Below, in pieces: positions 33,678 to 43,284 of a DNA stretch of 64,000 nucleotides; the first letter of the stretch is position 1, and every line of letters begins with the position of its first letter. The DNA lies in contig JBILBF010000004.1 of assembly GCA_044353855.1 (NCBI GenBank), positions 124,001 through 188,000 on the forward strand. Direction: 5' to 3'. Under the pieces are notes generated by a model that saw only the letters and a program-made list of their open reading frames with translations, did no database searches and had not been told where the DNA came from. Both the position numbers and the translations under genes were made by a program. This stretch comes from UKL13-3 sp044353855. GTDB taxonomy: Bacteria > Bacteroidota > Bacteroidia > UKL13-3.

Positions 33678-35372
33678 ATGAATATCCATCAACTATCGGA
33701 GAAAATGACTGCTGCTATACTAGGGTTATTGTTTGTTGCTTGTGTGGGCTTTCAGTTGTATGCGCTTAACAAGGGTTTTGATATAACCGATGAAGGCTAT
33801 AATCTACAGCTAGTTTCATCTAAGTTTGTTGGTATAAGCAATACGTATTTTTTTGAAGTTGTTCAGTTATTATTTGGCTGGATGCCCAATACACTTATTG
33901 CAAACAGAATTATTGCTACAGGCTTACTCTTTGTATCCTCCATTTTTTTTCTGATAGCAAGCTTTCGTTTTTTTTGTATTTCGTTTTCGGCCACTTCTGT
34001 TTTTTTCTGTTTACTCAGCATTCCATTTGCAGTAACTTTAGATCCTGTTACCCTGAGTTATAATAATACAACAGCTGTTTTTACATTATTAAGTGTGGCT
34101 TGTTATTTTATGTTGCATGCTGCACAAAACGCTACAAAATTCCAACTGCTTTATGCTGTATTCAGTGGCTGTTTTGCAGCTATCGTTTGTGTAACTAAAA
34201 TTACCAGTGGTTTGGCTCTCAGTATAGCCATTCCTACAATGATATTATTATCTCTTCCCCATAAAATAAAATATAGTTTGTTTTTTTTAGCAGGATGGTT
34301 TGGATATCATTTGGTGCATGCTAGTTTGTTTACTCCTTTTTATATTCAGATAAAAAATATTTGGTTGGCAGCCGATTTGTTTGCGCAAATGGATGCAAAG
34401 TATAACCAGTTAACACTTTTACAGGATATTTATTTATTTGTTAAACTTCAAGCAGTTTTTGCAACACGTTTCATTCTATTGTTTCTATTGGCAGCCTATA
34501 TACCTCATCGTGTAGGTAAAGGTATTGTGTTGCTATTTGCACTAGCTCTTTTGGGTTATGAGTTTTATACAAATGAGTTTCAACTCACAGGGTTAATCTA
34601 TGTTTTGTGTTCAGTAATGGGTGTTTCATCTGTTTTAGCAAGTGAAGCAAACAAACATTTACTTGATACCATTCGCAAAAATTGGAAATGTATTCTTCAT
34701 GGTTTATTATTATTTTTTCTTCCTTTAATTGTAGTTATGGGTACCAATAATGTGTATTACCATAATTATATTTTTGCAACCATTCCTTTAGCTGTGTTGA
34801 GTATACTTGCGCTTCAGCGAGTTGACATTCGCTGGTTTAAGCAATTGACATTACTAGTTGTAGGTTGTTGTGTATCGTATGTTTGTTATACTAAAATTAT
34901 ATGGCAACCATACCGTATTTTACCGTTGCAACAACAAACAGAAACGATTGATAAAATACCCATGCTAGATGGAATAAAACTAGATGCAGGAAGCAAATTC
35001 CGTTACCAAAGCTTGCAAACTACGTTGACCAATCATAGATTTACATCCGAACATGGATTAATTTGTCTTGGCAAAATGCAAGGATTGCAATACTTGTTGC
35101 AAGCATCCTCACCAGGTGGTGTCATGTTTTCGCCAACTTTCAAGGAATTGTATTTGTGCAATTTGGAAGCAGACAAAAATGACTACAAGCATCCTTATTT
35201 TGTGTTATCCGATTATAAATATACCGATAGTATAAAGGTTGATCAATCCAATTGGGAAAACAGGTTTATGCAGGCATTGGGCAAACAAATGAAACAAACA
35301 ACAAACGGAATATTAATAGACTCTATTGTTTTTGAAACAGCACCTTTAGGTATTTTGTATTTATATAAATAG
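33678..35372 (+). CDS. Multi-spanning membrane protein, GT-C glycosyltransferase-like
   Basis: 564 residues with about ten to twelve hydrophobic segments between residues 10 and 400 and a soluble C-terminal domain of about 165 residues. The first external loop carries ITDEGYNLQL; an acidic DE pair in this loop is the usual catalytic signature of GT-C enzymes of the ArnT/PMT superfamily, which use polyprenyl-phosphate sugars. The rest of the sequence gives no stronger match that I recognise. It follows parC by 25 nt, though function gives no reason for a shared operon. A lipid-linked sugar transferase is the best guess. Confidence 0.6.
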   Translation: MNIHQLSEKMTAAILGLLFVACVGFQLYALNKGFDITDEGYNLQLVSSKFVGISNTYFFEVVQLLFGWMPNTLIANRIIATGLLFVSSIFFLIASFRFFCISFSATSVFFCLLSIPFAVTLDPVTLSYNNTTAVFTLLSVACYFMLHAAQNATKFQLLYAVFSGCFAAIVCVTKITSGLALSIAIPTMILLSLPHKIKYSLFFLAGWFGYHLVHASLFTPFYIQIKNIWLAADLFAQMDAKYNQLTLLQDIYLFVKLQAVFATRFILLFLLAAYIPHRVGKGIVLLFALALLGYEFYTNEFQLTGLIYVLCSVMGVSSVLASEANKHLLDTIRKNWKCILHGLLLFFLPLIVVMGTNNVYYHNYIFATIPLAVLSILALQRVDIRWFKQLTLLVVGCCVSYVCYTKIIWQPYRILPLQQQTETIDKIPMLDGIKLDAGSKFRYQSLQTTLTNHRFTSEHGLICLGKMQGLQYLLQASSPGGVMFSPTFKELYLCNLEADKNDYKHPYFVLSDYKYTDSIKVDQSNWENRFMQALGKQMKQTTNGILIDSIVFETAPLGILYLYK

Positions 35373-35410
35373 TTACATTTTTATAGTTAAATAAGCATTT
35401 GAGAGTAACT

Positions 35411-35418
35411 AACATTTG
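35411..35418 (+). promoter_or_regulatory. Candidate -7 element AACATTTG before ribF
   Basis: AACATTTG resembles TAnnTTTG except at the first base and lies 24 nt before the ATG at 35443. Motif only. Confidence 0.3.
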
Positions 35419-35442
35419 GCTATTTTCGCCCAATCAAGTACA

Positions 35443-36381
35443 ATGAAAGTTTATAGAAGTTTAGCAGAGTTGCCCGTTATTAAAAATGCCATTGTTACCC
35501 AAGGTACGTTTGATGGCGTGCATGCTGCCCATAAAGTTATCATCCATAAAGTAAAAGAGTTAGCTGCTAAACACCAAGGCGAAACGGTTTTGATGACCTT
35601 TGACCCTCATCCCCGAATGGTGCTATTCCCCAACGAACATGGGATGCGCTTGTTGCAAACATTAGACGAAAAAATTGCTGCACTTGAACTGGAAGGAATT
35701 GATCATTTGGTGGTCATTCCGTTTACCAAAGCTTTTTCGGAACAAACTTCGTTGCAATTTATTCGCGATATCATTGTTGAAAAAATAGGTGCCAAAGTAT
35801 TGGTGATTGGGTATGATCATCGTTTTGGTAAAAACCGAGAAGGAACTTTTGAACACCTTAAACAATTTGCCACAACCTATGGCTTTGAGGTTGCCGAAAT
35901 CCCCGAACAAGATATTGACGAAGTAGCCGTAAGTTCAACCCGTATTCGCAATGCTATAGAAGCAGGTGATGTACAATTGGCTTTTAAATATTTAGGTCAT
36001 TATTATTCGATTACAGGCGAAGTTACTCAAGGCAAACAACTTGGGCGCACAATAGGATTTCCAACGGCTAATATTGTGATGAGTGATGCAAATAAGTTGA
36101 TTCCGGCTGATGGTGTGTATGCTGTTCAAGTTTTTTTCAACACCCAATGGTATGGTGCAATGCTAAATGCAGGTTATCGGCCAACCGTTGATGGACTCAC
36201 TCATGCCATTGAAGTTCACCTATTTGATTTTAATGAAAATGTATACGGACAAAAAATAACTGTTCGGTATGTTGATAAACTAAGAGATGAAATGAAGTTT
36301 GCTGGACTGGACGCACTCAAAAATCAGCTTGAAAAAGATAAATTGCATGCTGTTGCTGTTTTACAAAAAGCTTTTCAATGA
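35443..36381 (+). CDS. ribF: Bifunctional riboflavin kinase / FAD synthetase
   Basis: About 312 residues from the ATG at 35443; the open frame reaches a TTG at 35416 that lies in a likely promoter, so it is not used. Makes FMN from riboflavin and then FAD. The N-terminal nucleotidyltransferase domain has TQGTFDGVHAAHKVI and MTFDPHPR, then VIGYDHRFGKNREG. The C-terminal kinase domain has YSITGEVTQGKQLGRTIGFPTAN and GVYAVQVFF, and ends in the FLKRLR-like helix DKLRDEMKFAGLDALKNQLEKD. The last codon overlaps the next gene start (ATGA). Confidence 0.96.
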   Translation: MKVYRSLAELPVIKNAIVTQGTFDGVHAAHKVIIHKVKELAAKHQGETVLMTFDPHPRMVLFPNEHGMRLLQTLDEKIAALELEGIDHLVVIPFTKAFSEQTSLQFIRDIIVEKIGAKVLVIGYDHRFGKNREGTFEHLKQFATTYGFEVAEIPEQDIDEVAVSSTRIRNAIEAGDVQLAFKYLGHYYSITGEVTQGKQLGRTIGFPTANIVMSDANKLIPADGVYAVQVFFNTQWYGAMLNAGYRPTVDGLTHAIEVHLFDFNENVYGQKITVRYVDKLRDEMKFAGLDALKNQLEKDKLHAVAVLQKAFQ

Positions 36382-37325
36382 TTCAACTAAAATCTTTTCT
36401 ATATATAATTGTTCTTTCTACCTTCTTTTATTCCACTCAACTTCAAGCTCAAGTTATCGAAGATGATTCTACCAGTTTAGTAGCTGATGAAGAGGAAGAA
36501 GAAGCAGAAGGAGAGTTTGATGCTAATTTTACAGGTTATTCAGACGTAACGTACTGGGATTTGTTGCGTGATCCTGCATTTAAGTTTGATTCGAATATGA
36601 TACCCAATATGCATTACGAGGGTGCTGCTTGGGATACCATTACCATTAATCCTTATAAAGTAAGTTTAAAGGAGATGAATGATACCATCTTGCTTGCCCT
36701 TAAGGATTCATACGATTGTGCGTTTCATCCACCTGCTATTGGCGATATTTCTTCTAATTTTGGTTTTAGGCGATGGGGGCGAAGTGCAAAGTTTCATTAT
36801 GGTGTGGATGTGCGCATGGAAGTTGGAGATCCCGTGTATGCCATGTTTGATGGGGTAGTACGCATAGCCAAACGCAGTGCCGATTATGGTTATGTAGTGC
36901 TCATCCGCCATTACAATGGATTGGAAACATTGTATGCGCATTTTAACCAACTATTGGTTTATTCTGGGCAAACTATTCGCAGTGGCGATATTATTGGATT
37001 GGCCGGTAGCACAGGCCGTAGCACAGGTCCACATTTGCATTTTGAGGTACGTTACAAAGGAGAAAAAGTTGATCCCAATAAAATTGTGTATTTCCCTTCA
37101 GGCTCTTTATTAAGCGATACGTTGCAAATTGATAAAGGGTGTTTTTCGCATTTATACCAAGTAAAAGCAGCTAAACCTAAAGCTAAATACCATGTGGTAA
37201 AACGGGGTGAAACCTTAGGGAAAATCGCCTATCGTTATGGTATTAGTGTAAAACATTTAGCTAAGCTCAATAAGATTTCAACAAAAACAAAGCTAAAGGC
37301 AGGTAGAAGATTACGTGTAAGGTAG
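36378..37325 (+). CDS. Secreted M23 peptidase with C-terminal LysM domain
   Basis: 315 residues. Signal peptide about residues 1-24 (ending LQAQ). An acidic stretch (DEEEEEAEGE) follows. The lysostaphin-type peptidase domain has zinc ligands H and D in HYGVDVRMEVG and H in GPHLHFEVRYKG, with GYVVLIRHYNGLETLYAHF between. The LysM domain at the C terminus (YHVVKRGETLGKIAYRYG, then LKAGRRLRVR) binds peptidoglycan. It cuts murein cross-links, probably in cell division or growth. It overlaps ribF by 4 nt, so they share a transcript. Confidence 0.93.
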   Translation: MIQLKSFLYIIVLSTFFYSTQLQAQVIEDDSTSLVADEEEEEAEGEFDANFTGYSDVTYWDLLRDPAFKFDSNMIPNMHYEGAAWDTITINPYKVSLKEMNDTILLALKDSYDCAFHPPAIGDISSNFGFRRWGRSAKFHYGVDVRMEVGDPVYAMFDGVVRIAKRSADYGYVVLIRHYNGLETLYAHFNQLLVYSGQTIRSGDIIGLAGSTGRSTGPHLHFEVRYKGEKVDPNKIVYFPSGSLLSDTLQIDKGCFSHLYQVKAAKPKAKYHVVKRGETLGKIAYRYGISVKHLAKLNKISTKTKLKAGRRLRVR

Positions 37326-37337
37326 GAGCAGAGGTTA

Positions 37338-37506
37338 TAGTCGATAGATCGTAGTCGATAGTCCAAAGGAGGCCTGATAACGGTGTTCTAAGAAGCCGGA
37401 GTCCAACACCCAAAGCTGTCACGCTGAGTTTATCGAAGCGTATTACAGAAGACAGGGTCAATCATCAAATAGCTGGGTAAATTCGTTATTGCGAGTAAAG
37501 ACTCGC
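37338..37506. repeat. Intergenic repeat-rich segment between the M23 peptidase gene and smpB
   Basis: Direct copies of TAGTCGATAG at 37338-37347 and 37352-37361; the phrase GTCACGCTGAGTTTATCGAA starting near 37420; and a hairpin GCGAGT-AAAG-ACTCGC at 37491-37506. Phrases of the form GTCA(C/T)GCTGAG..TCGAAGC and GT(C/T)ATTGCGAG are, as recalled, common dispersed intergenic repeats in Bacteroidota. No gene is present. Confidence 0.55.
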
Positions 37507-37510
37507 GACA

Positions 37511-37981
37511 TCAAACATCTTCCCGTCTAGACATATCGCGTTTTACATCCCGCTCTTTAATGCTCTCACGTTTGTCAAAACTTTTCTTTCCTTGCCCTAC
37601 AGCAATTTCTATTTTGGCATAACCGGTTTCGGATATAAATATTTTGAGTGGAACAATGGTTAATCCCTTTTCGGCAGCTTTGGTTTTTAATTTACGGAGT
37701 TCTCCTTTTTTGAGCAACAGTTTACGAACCCTCATCGTATCGTGGTTATAATGCGATGCTTGTTTAAAAGTGCCAATATTCATATTGCGCACATATAACT
37801 CCTCGGTGCCATCTTTTTTGTGGGGTTTAAAAAAACAAAAAGCATCGCTAATGTTCACATTTCCTTCGCGTATCGATTTTATTTCACTGCCCATCAATTG
37901 CATGCCTGCAGTATACTTGGCCAGCAAATGATACTCATACGAAGCCCGTTTATTAACGATATGGAGATTGTCTTTACTCAT
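37511..37981 (-). CDS. smpB: SsrA-binding protein
   Basis: 156 residues. Binds tmRNA (SsrA) and carries it to stalled ribosomes for trans-translation. The N terminus HIVNKRASYEYHLLAKYTAGM, followed by LMGSEIKSIREGNVNISDAF, is typical, as is the basic C-terminal tail KGKKSFDKRESIKERD (alpha-helix inserted in the decoding centre). Ends with MSRREDV. The gene is single on this strand; tmRNA itself was not found in the window. Confidence 0.98.
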   Translation of the reverse strand: MSKDNLHIVNKRASYEYHLLAKYTAGMQLMGSEIKSIREGNVNISDAFCFFKPHKKDGTEELYVRNMNIGTFKQASHYNHDTMRVRKLLLKKGELRKLKTKAAEKGLTIVPLKIFISETGYAKIEIAVGQGKKSFDKRESIKERDVKRDMSRREDV

Positions 37982-38056
37982 TTTTAGATGGGTGCAAAAT
38001 ACAGCAATCTATTGGTATAGTCACAGGTTATTCTACATTATTTTTAGTCAAAACCG

Positions 38057-38086
38057 TTTGCAAAATTAGTGTATTATTGATGTTTG
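38057..38086 (+). promoter_or_regulatory. -33/-7 promoter of the threonine aldolase gene
   Basis: TTTG at 38057-38060 and GATGTTTG at 38079-38086 are 18 nt apart, within the Bacteroidota range. Start would be near 38092, giving a nearly leaderless mRNA with the ATG at 38099. The TTG at 38084 that opens the longest frame lies inside the -7 element and is therefore not the start. Confidence 0.55.
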
Positions 38087-38098
38087 AATACAACAACG

Positions 38099-39118
38099 AT
38101 GATGATTGATTTACGAAGTGATACGGTTACCAAACCCACACCCCAAATGCTTGATGCGATGATGCAAGCCAAAGTAGGTGATGATGTGTATGGTGAGGAT
38201 GAAACTGTAAATGAGTTGCAACACTATGCAGCTAAACTTTTTGGAAAAGAGGCTGCTTTATTTTGCCCCAGTGGCACCATGACCAACCAAATTGCCATTA
38301 AAATGCATACCCAGCCTGGTGATGAATTGATATGTGCCGATAATGCGCATGTATATAAATACGAAGGAGGAGGAGTTGCTTTTAATTCGGGAGTTCAACT
38401 AAAATTACTTGCAAGTGATAGGGGCAGAATAGCAGCACCGCAAATTGCAACAGCAATCAATACCGATGATATTCATTTTCCAAATACTCGTTTGGTATGC
38501 CTCGAAAATACAAGCAATAGAGGAGGGGGGAGTATATATGCATTGGATGAACTCATATCAATTGCAGATGTATGTAGACAATTCAATTTAAAATTACATT
38601 TAGATGGTGCTCGTGTGTTTAATGCGTTGGTAGCATCTAATTATACGGCAGTGCAATTAGGCCAACAATTTGATAGTATTTCTATTTGTTTAAGCAAAGG
38701 ATTGGGCGCTCCTGTAGGCTCATTATTATTAGGAACGGCAGCTGATATGTATAAAGCAAAACGTATTCGCAAAGTATTTGGGGGTGGAATGCGCCAAGCA
38801 GGTTTTTTAGCAGCAGCAGGATTGTATGCACTCGAAAATCATGTTGACCGATTGAAGGAAGATCATGCAAAAGCCAAACGGATAGCAAACGTATTGAAGA
38901 CTAATGCCAGCGTAAAATCAATTATGCCTGTTGATACCAATATTGTGATTATACAATTAAACTCTGTTGTCGATGCTGATCTGTTTGTTTCTCAGTTAGC
39001 TGCTCATCACATAAAAATTGGCCGCATATCACCTGATTCGGTTCGAATGGTTTTTCATTTGGATGTGACGGATGAAATGATGGAAAAACTGATAACTGTT
39101 TGCGGAAATATACAATAG
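38099..39118 (+). CDS. ltaE: Low-specificity L-threonine aldolase
   Basis: About 339 residues. PLP enzyme that splits threonine (or allo-threonine) to glycine and acetaldehyde. The start MMIDLRSDTVTKPT is the family hallmark; the internal aldimine lysine is in SICLSKGLGAPVGSLL; QHYAAKLFGKEAALFCPSGTM binds the cofactor. I chose the ATG at 38099 (38102 is equally possible) because the longer frame starts inside the promoter. Length fits the family (about 330-345). A hairpin terminator at 39136-39178 closes the gene. Confidence 0.94.
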   Translation: MMIDLRSDTVTKPTPQMLDAMMQAKVGDDVYGEDETVNELQHYAAKLFGKEAALFCPSGTMTNQIAIKMHTQPGDELICADNAHVYKYEGGGVAFNSGVQLKLLASDRGRIAAPQIATAINTDDIHFPNTRLVCLENTSNRGGGSIYALDELISIADVCRQFNLKLHLDGARVFNALVASNYTAVQLGQQFDSISICLSKGLGAPVGSLLLGTAADMYKAKRIRKVFGGGMRQAGFLAAAGLYALENHVDRLKEDHAKAKRIANVLKTNASVKSIMPVDTNIVIIQLNSVVDADLFVSQLAAHHIKIGRISPDSVRMVFHLDVTDEMMEKLITVCGNIQ

Positions 39119-39135
39119 TTAGAAATTGAGTACAC

Positions 39136-39178
39136 AAAAAAAGTCCCATACTGTAAAGTTACAATAAGGGACTTTTTA
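39136..39178. terminator. Bidirectional Rho-independent terminator
   Basis: AAAAAAAGTCCC and GGGACTTTTT pair around a loop that holds a second stem (TGTAA-AG-TTACA). A and T tracts flank it on either side. It lies between the convergent ltaE (stop 39118) and lon (stop 39196). Confidence 0.88.
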
Positions 39179-39195
39179 TTACGTATAAAACACCT

Positions 39196-41679
39196 TTATT
39201 TAGCAACAGCTGGTAGAGTTTTTTCTTCCACAACGGTCATATCAATTGCACCACTTACTTTTTCTTCAAGCAAAGCTATATCCAATACTTCCAGCATATT
39301 GCTTACAAAGTGGAAATTTAAATCTGTTAAATAATGCGCTTTAATATCTTGTACATCTTTACGGTTGCTTTCACACAAAATAATGTCTTGTATTCCTGCA
39401 CGTTTAGCGGCCAATAATTTTTCTTTTACACCGCCAATGGGTAATACTTTTCCGCGTAAGGTAATTTCACCTGTCATGGCCAAGCGTGGTCTTATTTTAC
39501 GTTGGGTAAATACAGATGCCAATGAAGTAAGCATGGTGATACCAGCCGATGGTCCATCTTTTGGAACAGCACCTGCAGGAACGTGTATATGCAAATCCCA
39601 TTTATCAAATACTTTAGCATCTATTTGCAAATAGTCGGCATGCGATTTTAAAAAGGTAAGTGCTGTTATAGCTGATTCTTTCATCACATCACCCAACGAT
39701 CCTGTTAATGTTAGTTTGCCTGTTCCTTTGGTAATAATACTTTCTATAAACAATATTTCGCCACCCACGCTTGTCCAAGCTAGGCCTGTAACTACGCCTG
39801 CCACATCATTATTTTGGTAACTATCTTTTTCTACCCGTTCAATTCCCAATATGCGAATAATATCTGCTGTGTCGAGTTTCTTTTTGGCTTTGCCTTCAAC
39901 AACTTTTTGTTTGGCTACATTGCGAGCTACAGCAGCAATTTGTTTTTCCAAACCACGAACACCACTCTCACGTGTATATCCTTCCACAATTTTTTCTAAA
40001 GCTGCATCACTCAAATCAAAGTCGCCTTTTTTCAAGCCATGGTTTTCTTTTTGCTTTGGTAATAAGTATGTTTTGGCAATTTGTATTTTTTCTTCTAGGG
40101 TATACCCACTCACTTCAATGATTTCCATTCTATCCAATAATGCAGGCTGAATGGTATCTAATGAATTGGCTGTTGCAATAAACATTACATTGGATAAATC
40201 GTAATCTATTTCGATATAGTTATCGTAAAAGGAATGGTTTTGTTCAGGGTCCAATACTTCCAATAATGCCGAAGACGGGTCGCCTCTGTAACTATTGGCA
40301 ATTTTGTCAATCTCATCCAATACAAAAACGGGATTGGATGAATTTACTTTTTTCAAATTTTGGATAATACGACCTGGCATTGCGCCAATATAGGTTCTGC
40401 GGTGGCCACGTATTTCACTTTCATCGTGCAAGCCTCCCAAAGCAATACGAGCATATTTTCTATCCAATGATTTAGCAATAGACTTGCCTAATGAGGTTTT
40501 ACCAACACCTGGAGGTCCTACCAAACACAATATGGGGCTTTTCATGTTCCCTTTTAGCTTAAGTACCGCCAAATATTCCAAAATACGGTCTTTAATTTTT
40601 TCCAATCCAAAATGGTCTTCATCCAGAATAGTTTGGGCACGCTTTAGGTCAAAATTATCGGTTGTAAAATCGCCCCAAGGTAAATCGAGCAAAGTTTGTA
40701 AATAGCTGCTTTGCATTGAATAATCAGGAGCCATTGGGTTCATTCTACGCAGTTTTTCAACTTCTTTTTTAAAGGCAACAAATACCGTTTCGCTCCACTT
40801 TTTACCTTCAGCAACTTTGAGCATGGTTTCAATTTCTCGCTCCGGACTATCTTGTCCAAGTTCATCCTGCAATGCACGAATTTGTTGTTGTAAAAAGAAT
40901 TCGCGTTGTTGTTTATCCATATCCCCACGCACCTTGCTTTGAATTTCATTTTTCAACTGCAATTGTTGTAGTTCTTTGGTTAAATGTTCCAACACTTTTT
41001 CACTTCTTTCCTTAAATTCTTCAATTTCCAAAATAGCTTGTTTGCCATTTACATCTAGGTTCATATTGGAAGAAATGAAGTTCATCAAAAACTTAGGACT
41101 ATCAATATTTTTGATGGCAATTGTAGCTTCGCTGGGTATATATGGCGATACATCAATAATTTGCAAAGCCAAATCTTTGACAGATGACACCAATGCAGTA
41201 AGTTCTTTACTTGTTGATAGTTTTTTTTCAGGTAAGGCGGTAATAGTTGCTGTTAAATAAGGTTCAGTAGTAAGGCATTCGTTAAGTCTAAACCTTCTTT
41301 TCCCTTGAATAATTACAGTGGTATTTCCATCGGGCATACGCAACATTTTAATTATATGTGCTACCGTTCCAACTTTGTGTAAGTCTTCAAAATTTGGGTC
41401 TTCAACAGTTGCGTTTACTTGCGCTACTACTCCAATAGATTTTTTCCCTTTATAGGCATCTTTAATCAAGTTAATAGATTTATCGCGGCCAACAGTAATT
41501 GGAATGACAACACCTGGAAACAAAACGGTATTGCGCAACGGTAATATTGGCAGGCTTTCGGGCAAAATTTCTTTGTTCATTTCATCCTCTTCTTCTTGAG
41601 AAAGCAGGGAAATAAACTCTTGATTATCGTTTTCATCGCTTATAAAGCTTTGTATCATAAAGGAATCACGTTCTGTCAT
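39196..41679 (-). CDS. lon: ATP-dependent protease Lon
   Basis: 827 residues, the usual size. The N-terminal substrate domain starts LPILPLRNTVLFPGVVIPITVG; the AAA+ module has Walker A GPPGVGKTS, Walker B PVFVLDEIDK and sensor ATANSLD. The protease domain has S711 in DGPSAGIT and K754 in GGVKEK as the catalytic pair, correct in spacing. A conserved acidic N-terminal tail (EEEDEMNKEI) precedes the LON domain. It degrades damaged and regulatory proteins in the cytoplasm. No heat-shock-type promoter was identified. Confidence 0.97.
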   Translation of the reverse strand: MTERDSFMIQSFISDENDNQEFISLLSQEEEDEMNKEILPESLPILPLRNTVLFPGVVIPITVGRDKSINLIKDAYKGKKSIGVVAQVNATVEDPNFEDLHKVGTVAHIIKMLRMPDGNTTVIIQGKRRFRLNECLTTEPYLTATITALPEKKLSTSKELTALVSSVKDLALQIIDVSPYIPSEATIAIKNIDSPKFLMNFISSNMNLDVNGKQAILEIEEFKERSEKVLEHLTKELQQLQLKNEIQSKVRGDMDKQQREFFLQQQIRALQDELGQDSPEREIETMLKVAEGKKWSETVFVAFKKEVEKLRRMNPMAPDYSMQSSYLQTLLDLPWGDFTTDNFDLKRAQTILDEDHFGLEKIKDRILEYLAVLKLKGNMKSPILCLVGPPGVGKTSLGKSIAKSLDRKYARIALGGLHDESEIRGHRRTYIGAMPGRIIQNLKKVNSSNPVFVLDEIDKIANSYRGDPSSALLEVLDPEQNHSFYDNYIEIDYDLSNVMFIATANSLDTIQPALLDRMEIIEVSGYTLEEKIQIAKTYLLPKQKENHGLKKGDFDLSDAALEKIVEGYTRESGVRGLEKQIAAVARNVAKQKVVEGKAKKKLDTADIIRILGIERVEKDSYQNNDVAGVVTGLAWTSVGGEILFIESIITKGTGKLTLTGSLGDVMKESAITALTFLKSHADYLQIDAKVFDKWDLHIHVPAGAVPKDGPSAGITMLTSLASVFTQRKIRPRLAMTGEITLRGKVLPIGGVKEKLLAAKRAGIQDIILCESNRKDVQDIKAHYLTDLNFHFVSNMLEVLDIALLEEKVSGAIDMTVVEEKTLPAVAK

Positions 41680-41815
41680 ATCAGTTTCTTAAGTATTCGT
41701 AAGTGTCAGTGTTTTTTGAGAGCATCATTGTTTCAACCTTCGTGCCAACAAGCATTACTTTTTTGTTTGTGTAATAGTGAATGGGAAAAGTGATTCAAAA
41801 TCCCAAAGAGTATCT

Positions 41816-42592
41816 TTATTTATCTTGAATAAACCGTGTAATTTTTACGACCCATGAACGTGGCATCAATCGGATTGAATTTGCCATAATAGCATTTAAC
41901 ATGCCATGTATGGCTACTGTTTTCCCTTTCATCATTGCATCATATCCATACTGGGCAACTTCTTCAGATGTAGGAAGTTTTCTTCCTTTAACCAACTTGC
42001 TTTCCTCCATAGCAGCAGCTGCCTGAAATCCACTTTCCGTTGCTCCAGGACATAATGATGTTACCGTTACTCCCTGTTTTCGCACTTCATTATTGATGGC
42101 TTCACTAAAATGTAAAACATATGCTTTGGTTGCATAATATACTGCCATAGTGGGTCCTGGTTGGAATGCAGCTGTAGAGGCAACATTCATTATCTTGCCG
42201 TTTTTGCGGTTTACCATATCTGTTAAAAACAGTTTGGTAAATTGTGTAAGGGCAGTAATATTTAGGTTGATCATCTGCTCTTGTGTAGTCCAATCTGATT
42301 CTACAAATAATCCATAATCACCAAACCCAGCATTGTTAATAAGGTAATCAACGGTAATGGAGTGTTGTTTTAATTCACCGTATACTTCCTGTGCTGCATT
42401 ATTTTTGGATAGGTCTTTACCTATTGTATAAACTGATATACCATGTTTTTCTTCAAGGGTATGTTTTAATTCATTTAGTTTTTCAAGTGATCGAGCAACC
42501 AATACAAGATTGTCGCCTTTACTAGCATGTATTTGTGCTAAAGCTAATCCAATGCCATTTGATGCTCCAGTAATAAGTGCAGTTTTTTTCAT
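41816..42592 (-). CDS. Short-chain dehydrogenase/reductase
   Basis: 258 residues of classical SDR type: cofactor motif TGASNGIG near residue 9, NNAG in LINNAGFGDYG, catalytic S in MNVASTAAF, and YxxxK in YYATKAYVL. The C-terminal region (MVKGRKLPT, PRSWVVKITRFIQDK) suggests DltE/YqjQ-like proteins. Substrate unknown. It is 10 nt downstream of a TetR gene on the same strand, so its expression is probably controlled by that repressor. Confidence 0.92.
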   Translation of the reverse strand: MKKTALITGASNGIGLALAQIHASKGDNLVLVARSLEKLNELKHTLEEKHGISVYTIGKDLSKNNAAQEVYGELKQHSITVDYLINNAGFGDYGLFVESDWTTQEQMINLNITALTQFTKLFLTDMVNRKNGKIMNVASTAAFQPGPTMAVYYATKAYVLHFSEAINNEVRKQGVTVTSLCPGATESGFQAAAAMEESKLVKGRKLPTSEEVAQYGYDAMMKGKTVAIHGMLNAIMANSIRLMPRSWVVKITRFIQDK

Positions 42593-42602
42593 TTTACTTT
42601 TT

Positions 42603-43178
42603 TTAATATTTTATACCATCCCAAGTTAAACTAAAACATTGGTCAATTTCTCTTTGGGTGATTGTTTTATCTTGTTTAATGATGGTGCGTATAATTTCAT
42701 GAATCGTTCCTTCTACATGCGATTTAATAATAATGATGTCTATTTTTTTGAGTAATCGATGATCTTGTCCATATTCAATAAATTGATTAAAGGGTTTCAT
42801 GCTGGCTTCTGTTTCTGATAAAATGTTTTCTGATATAAAACCACTATAGATAAATTGGTCAACAAACAACATTTTTTCAGTGTTTGATAAGCAAAAATTA
42901 AAATAGGAATACCACATCCGTTTAAAGGTACTGTAAAAATTACCTGAAGCATGTTTCGGGTCAAGAAAAACATGGATCATTTCTGATTTTGTTGTATGGT
43001 ATACATCGTTTATAAGAGCTTCTTTGCTTTTATAATAAATATACACTGTACCTGTTGCAAGTTTAGCTTCTGTTGCTACTTCGGCCATTTTTAATCCAAT
43101 AAAACCTGTTTTATTTACCAGTTTTATCGCAGCCGTTTGAATATCTTTTAATTTTTGATCATCTTTTAATTTTGGCAT
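42603..43178 (-). CDS. TetR/AcrR-family transcriptional regulator
   Basis: 191 residues. The N-terminal helix-turn-helix is GLKMAEVATEAKLATGTVYI with the typical YYKSKEALI after it (about residues 25-65). The rest is the ligand-binding, dimerising helical domain; it matches no specific subgroup that I can name. It is 10 nt upstream of the SDR gene, forming a regulator-enzyme operon. Ligand unknown. Confidence 0.92.
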   Translation of the reverse strand: MPKLKDDQKLKDIQTAAIKLVNKTGFIGLKMAEVATEAKLATGTVYIYYKSKEALINDVYHTTKSEMIHVFLDPKHASGNFYSTFKRMWYSYFNFCLSNTEKMLFVDQFIYSGFISENILSETEASMKPFNQFIEYGQDHRLLKKIDIIIIKSHVEGTIHEIIRTIIKQDKTITQREIDQCFSLTWDGIKY

Positions 43179-43284
43179 TGTAGGGAGGTATTATTCAGAT
43201 GCAATTATACTAAATAGTGATGTTAAAAGTGAATGATGATTCATTATAATGCTATTTGATTAGCTGTTCATTCCTAAAATATGA

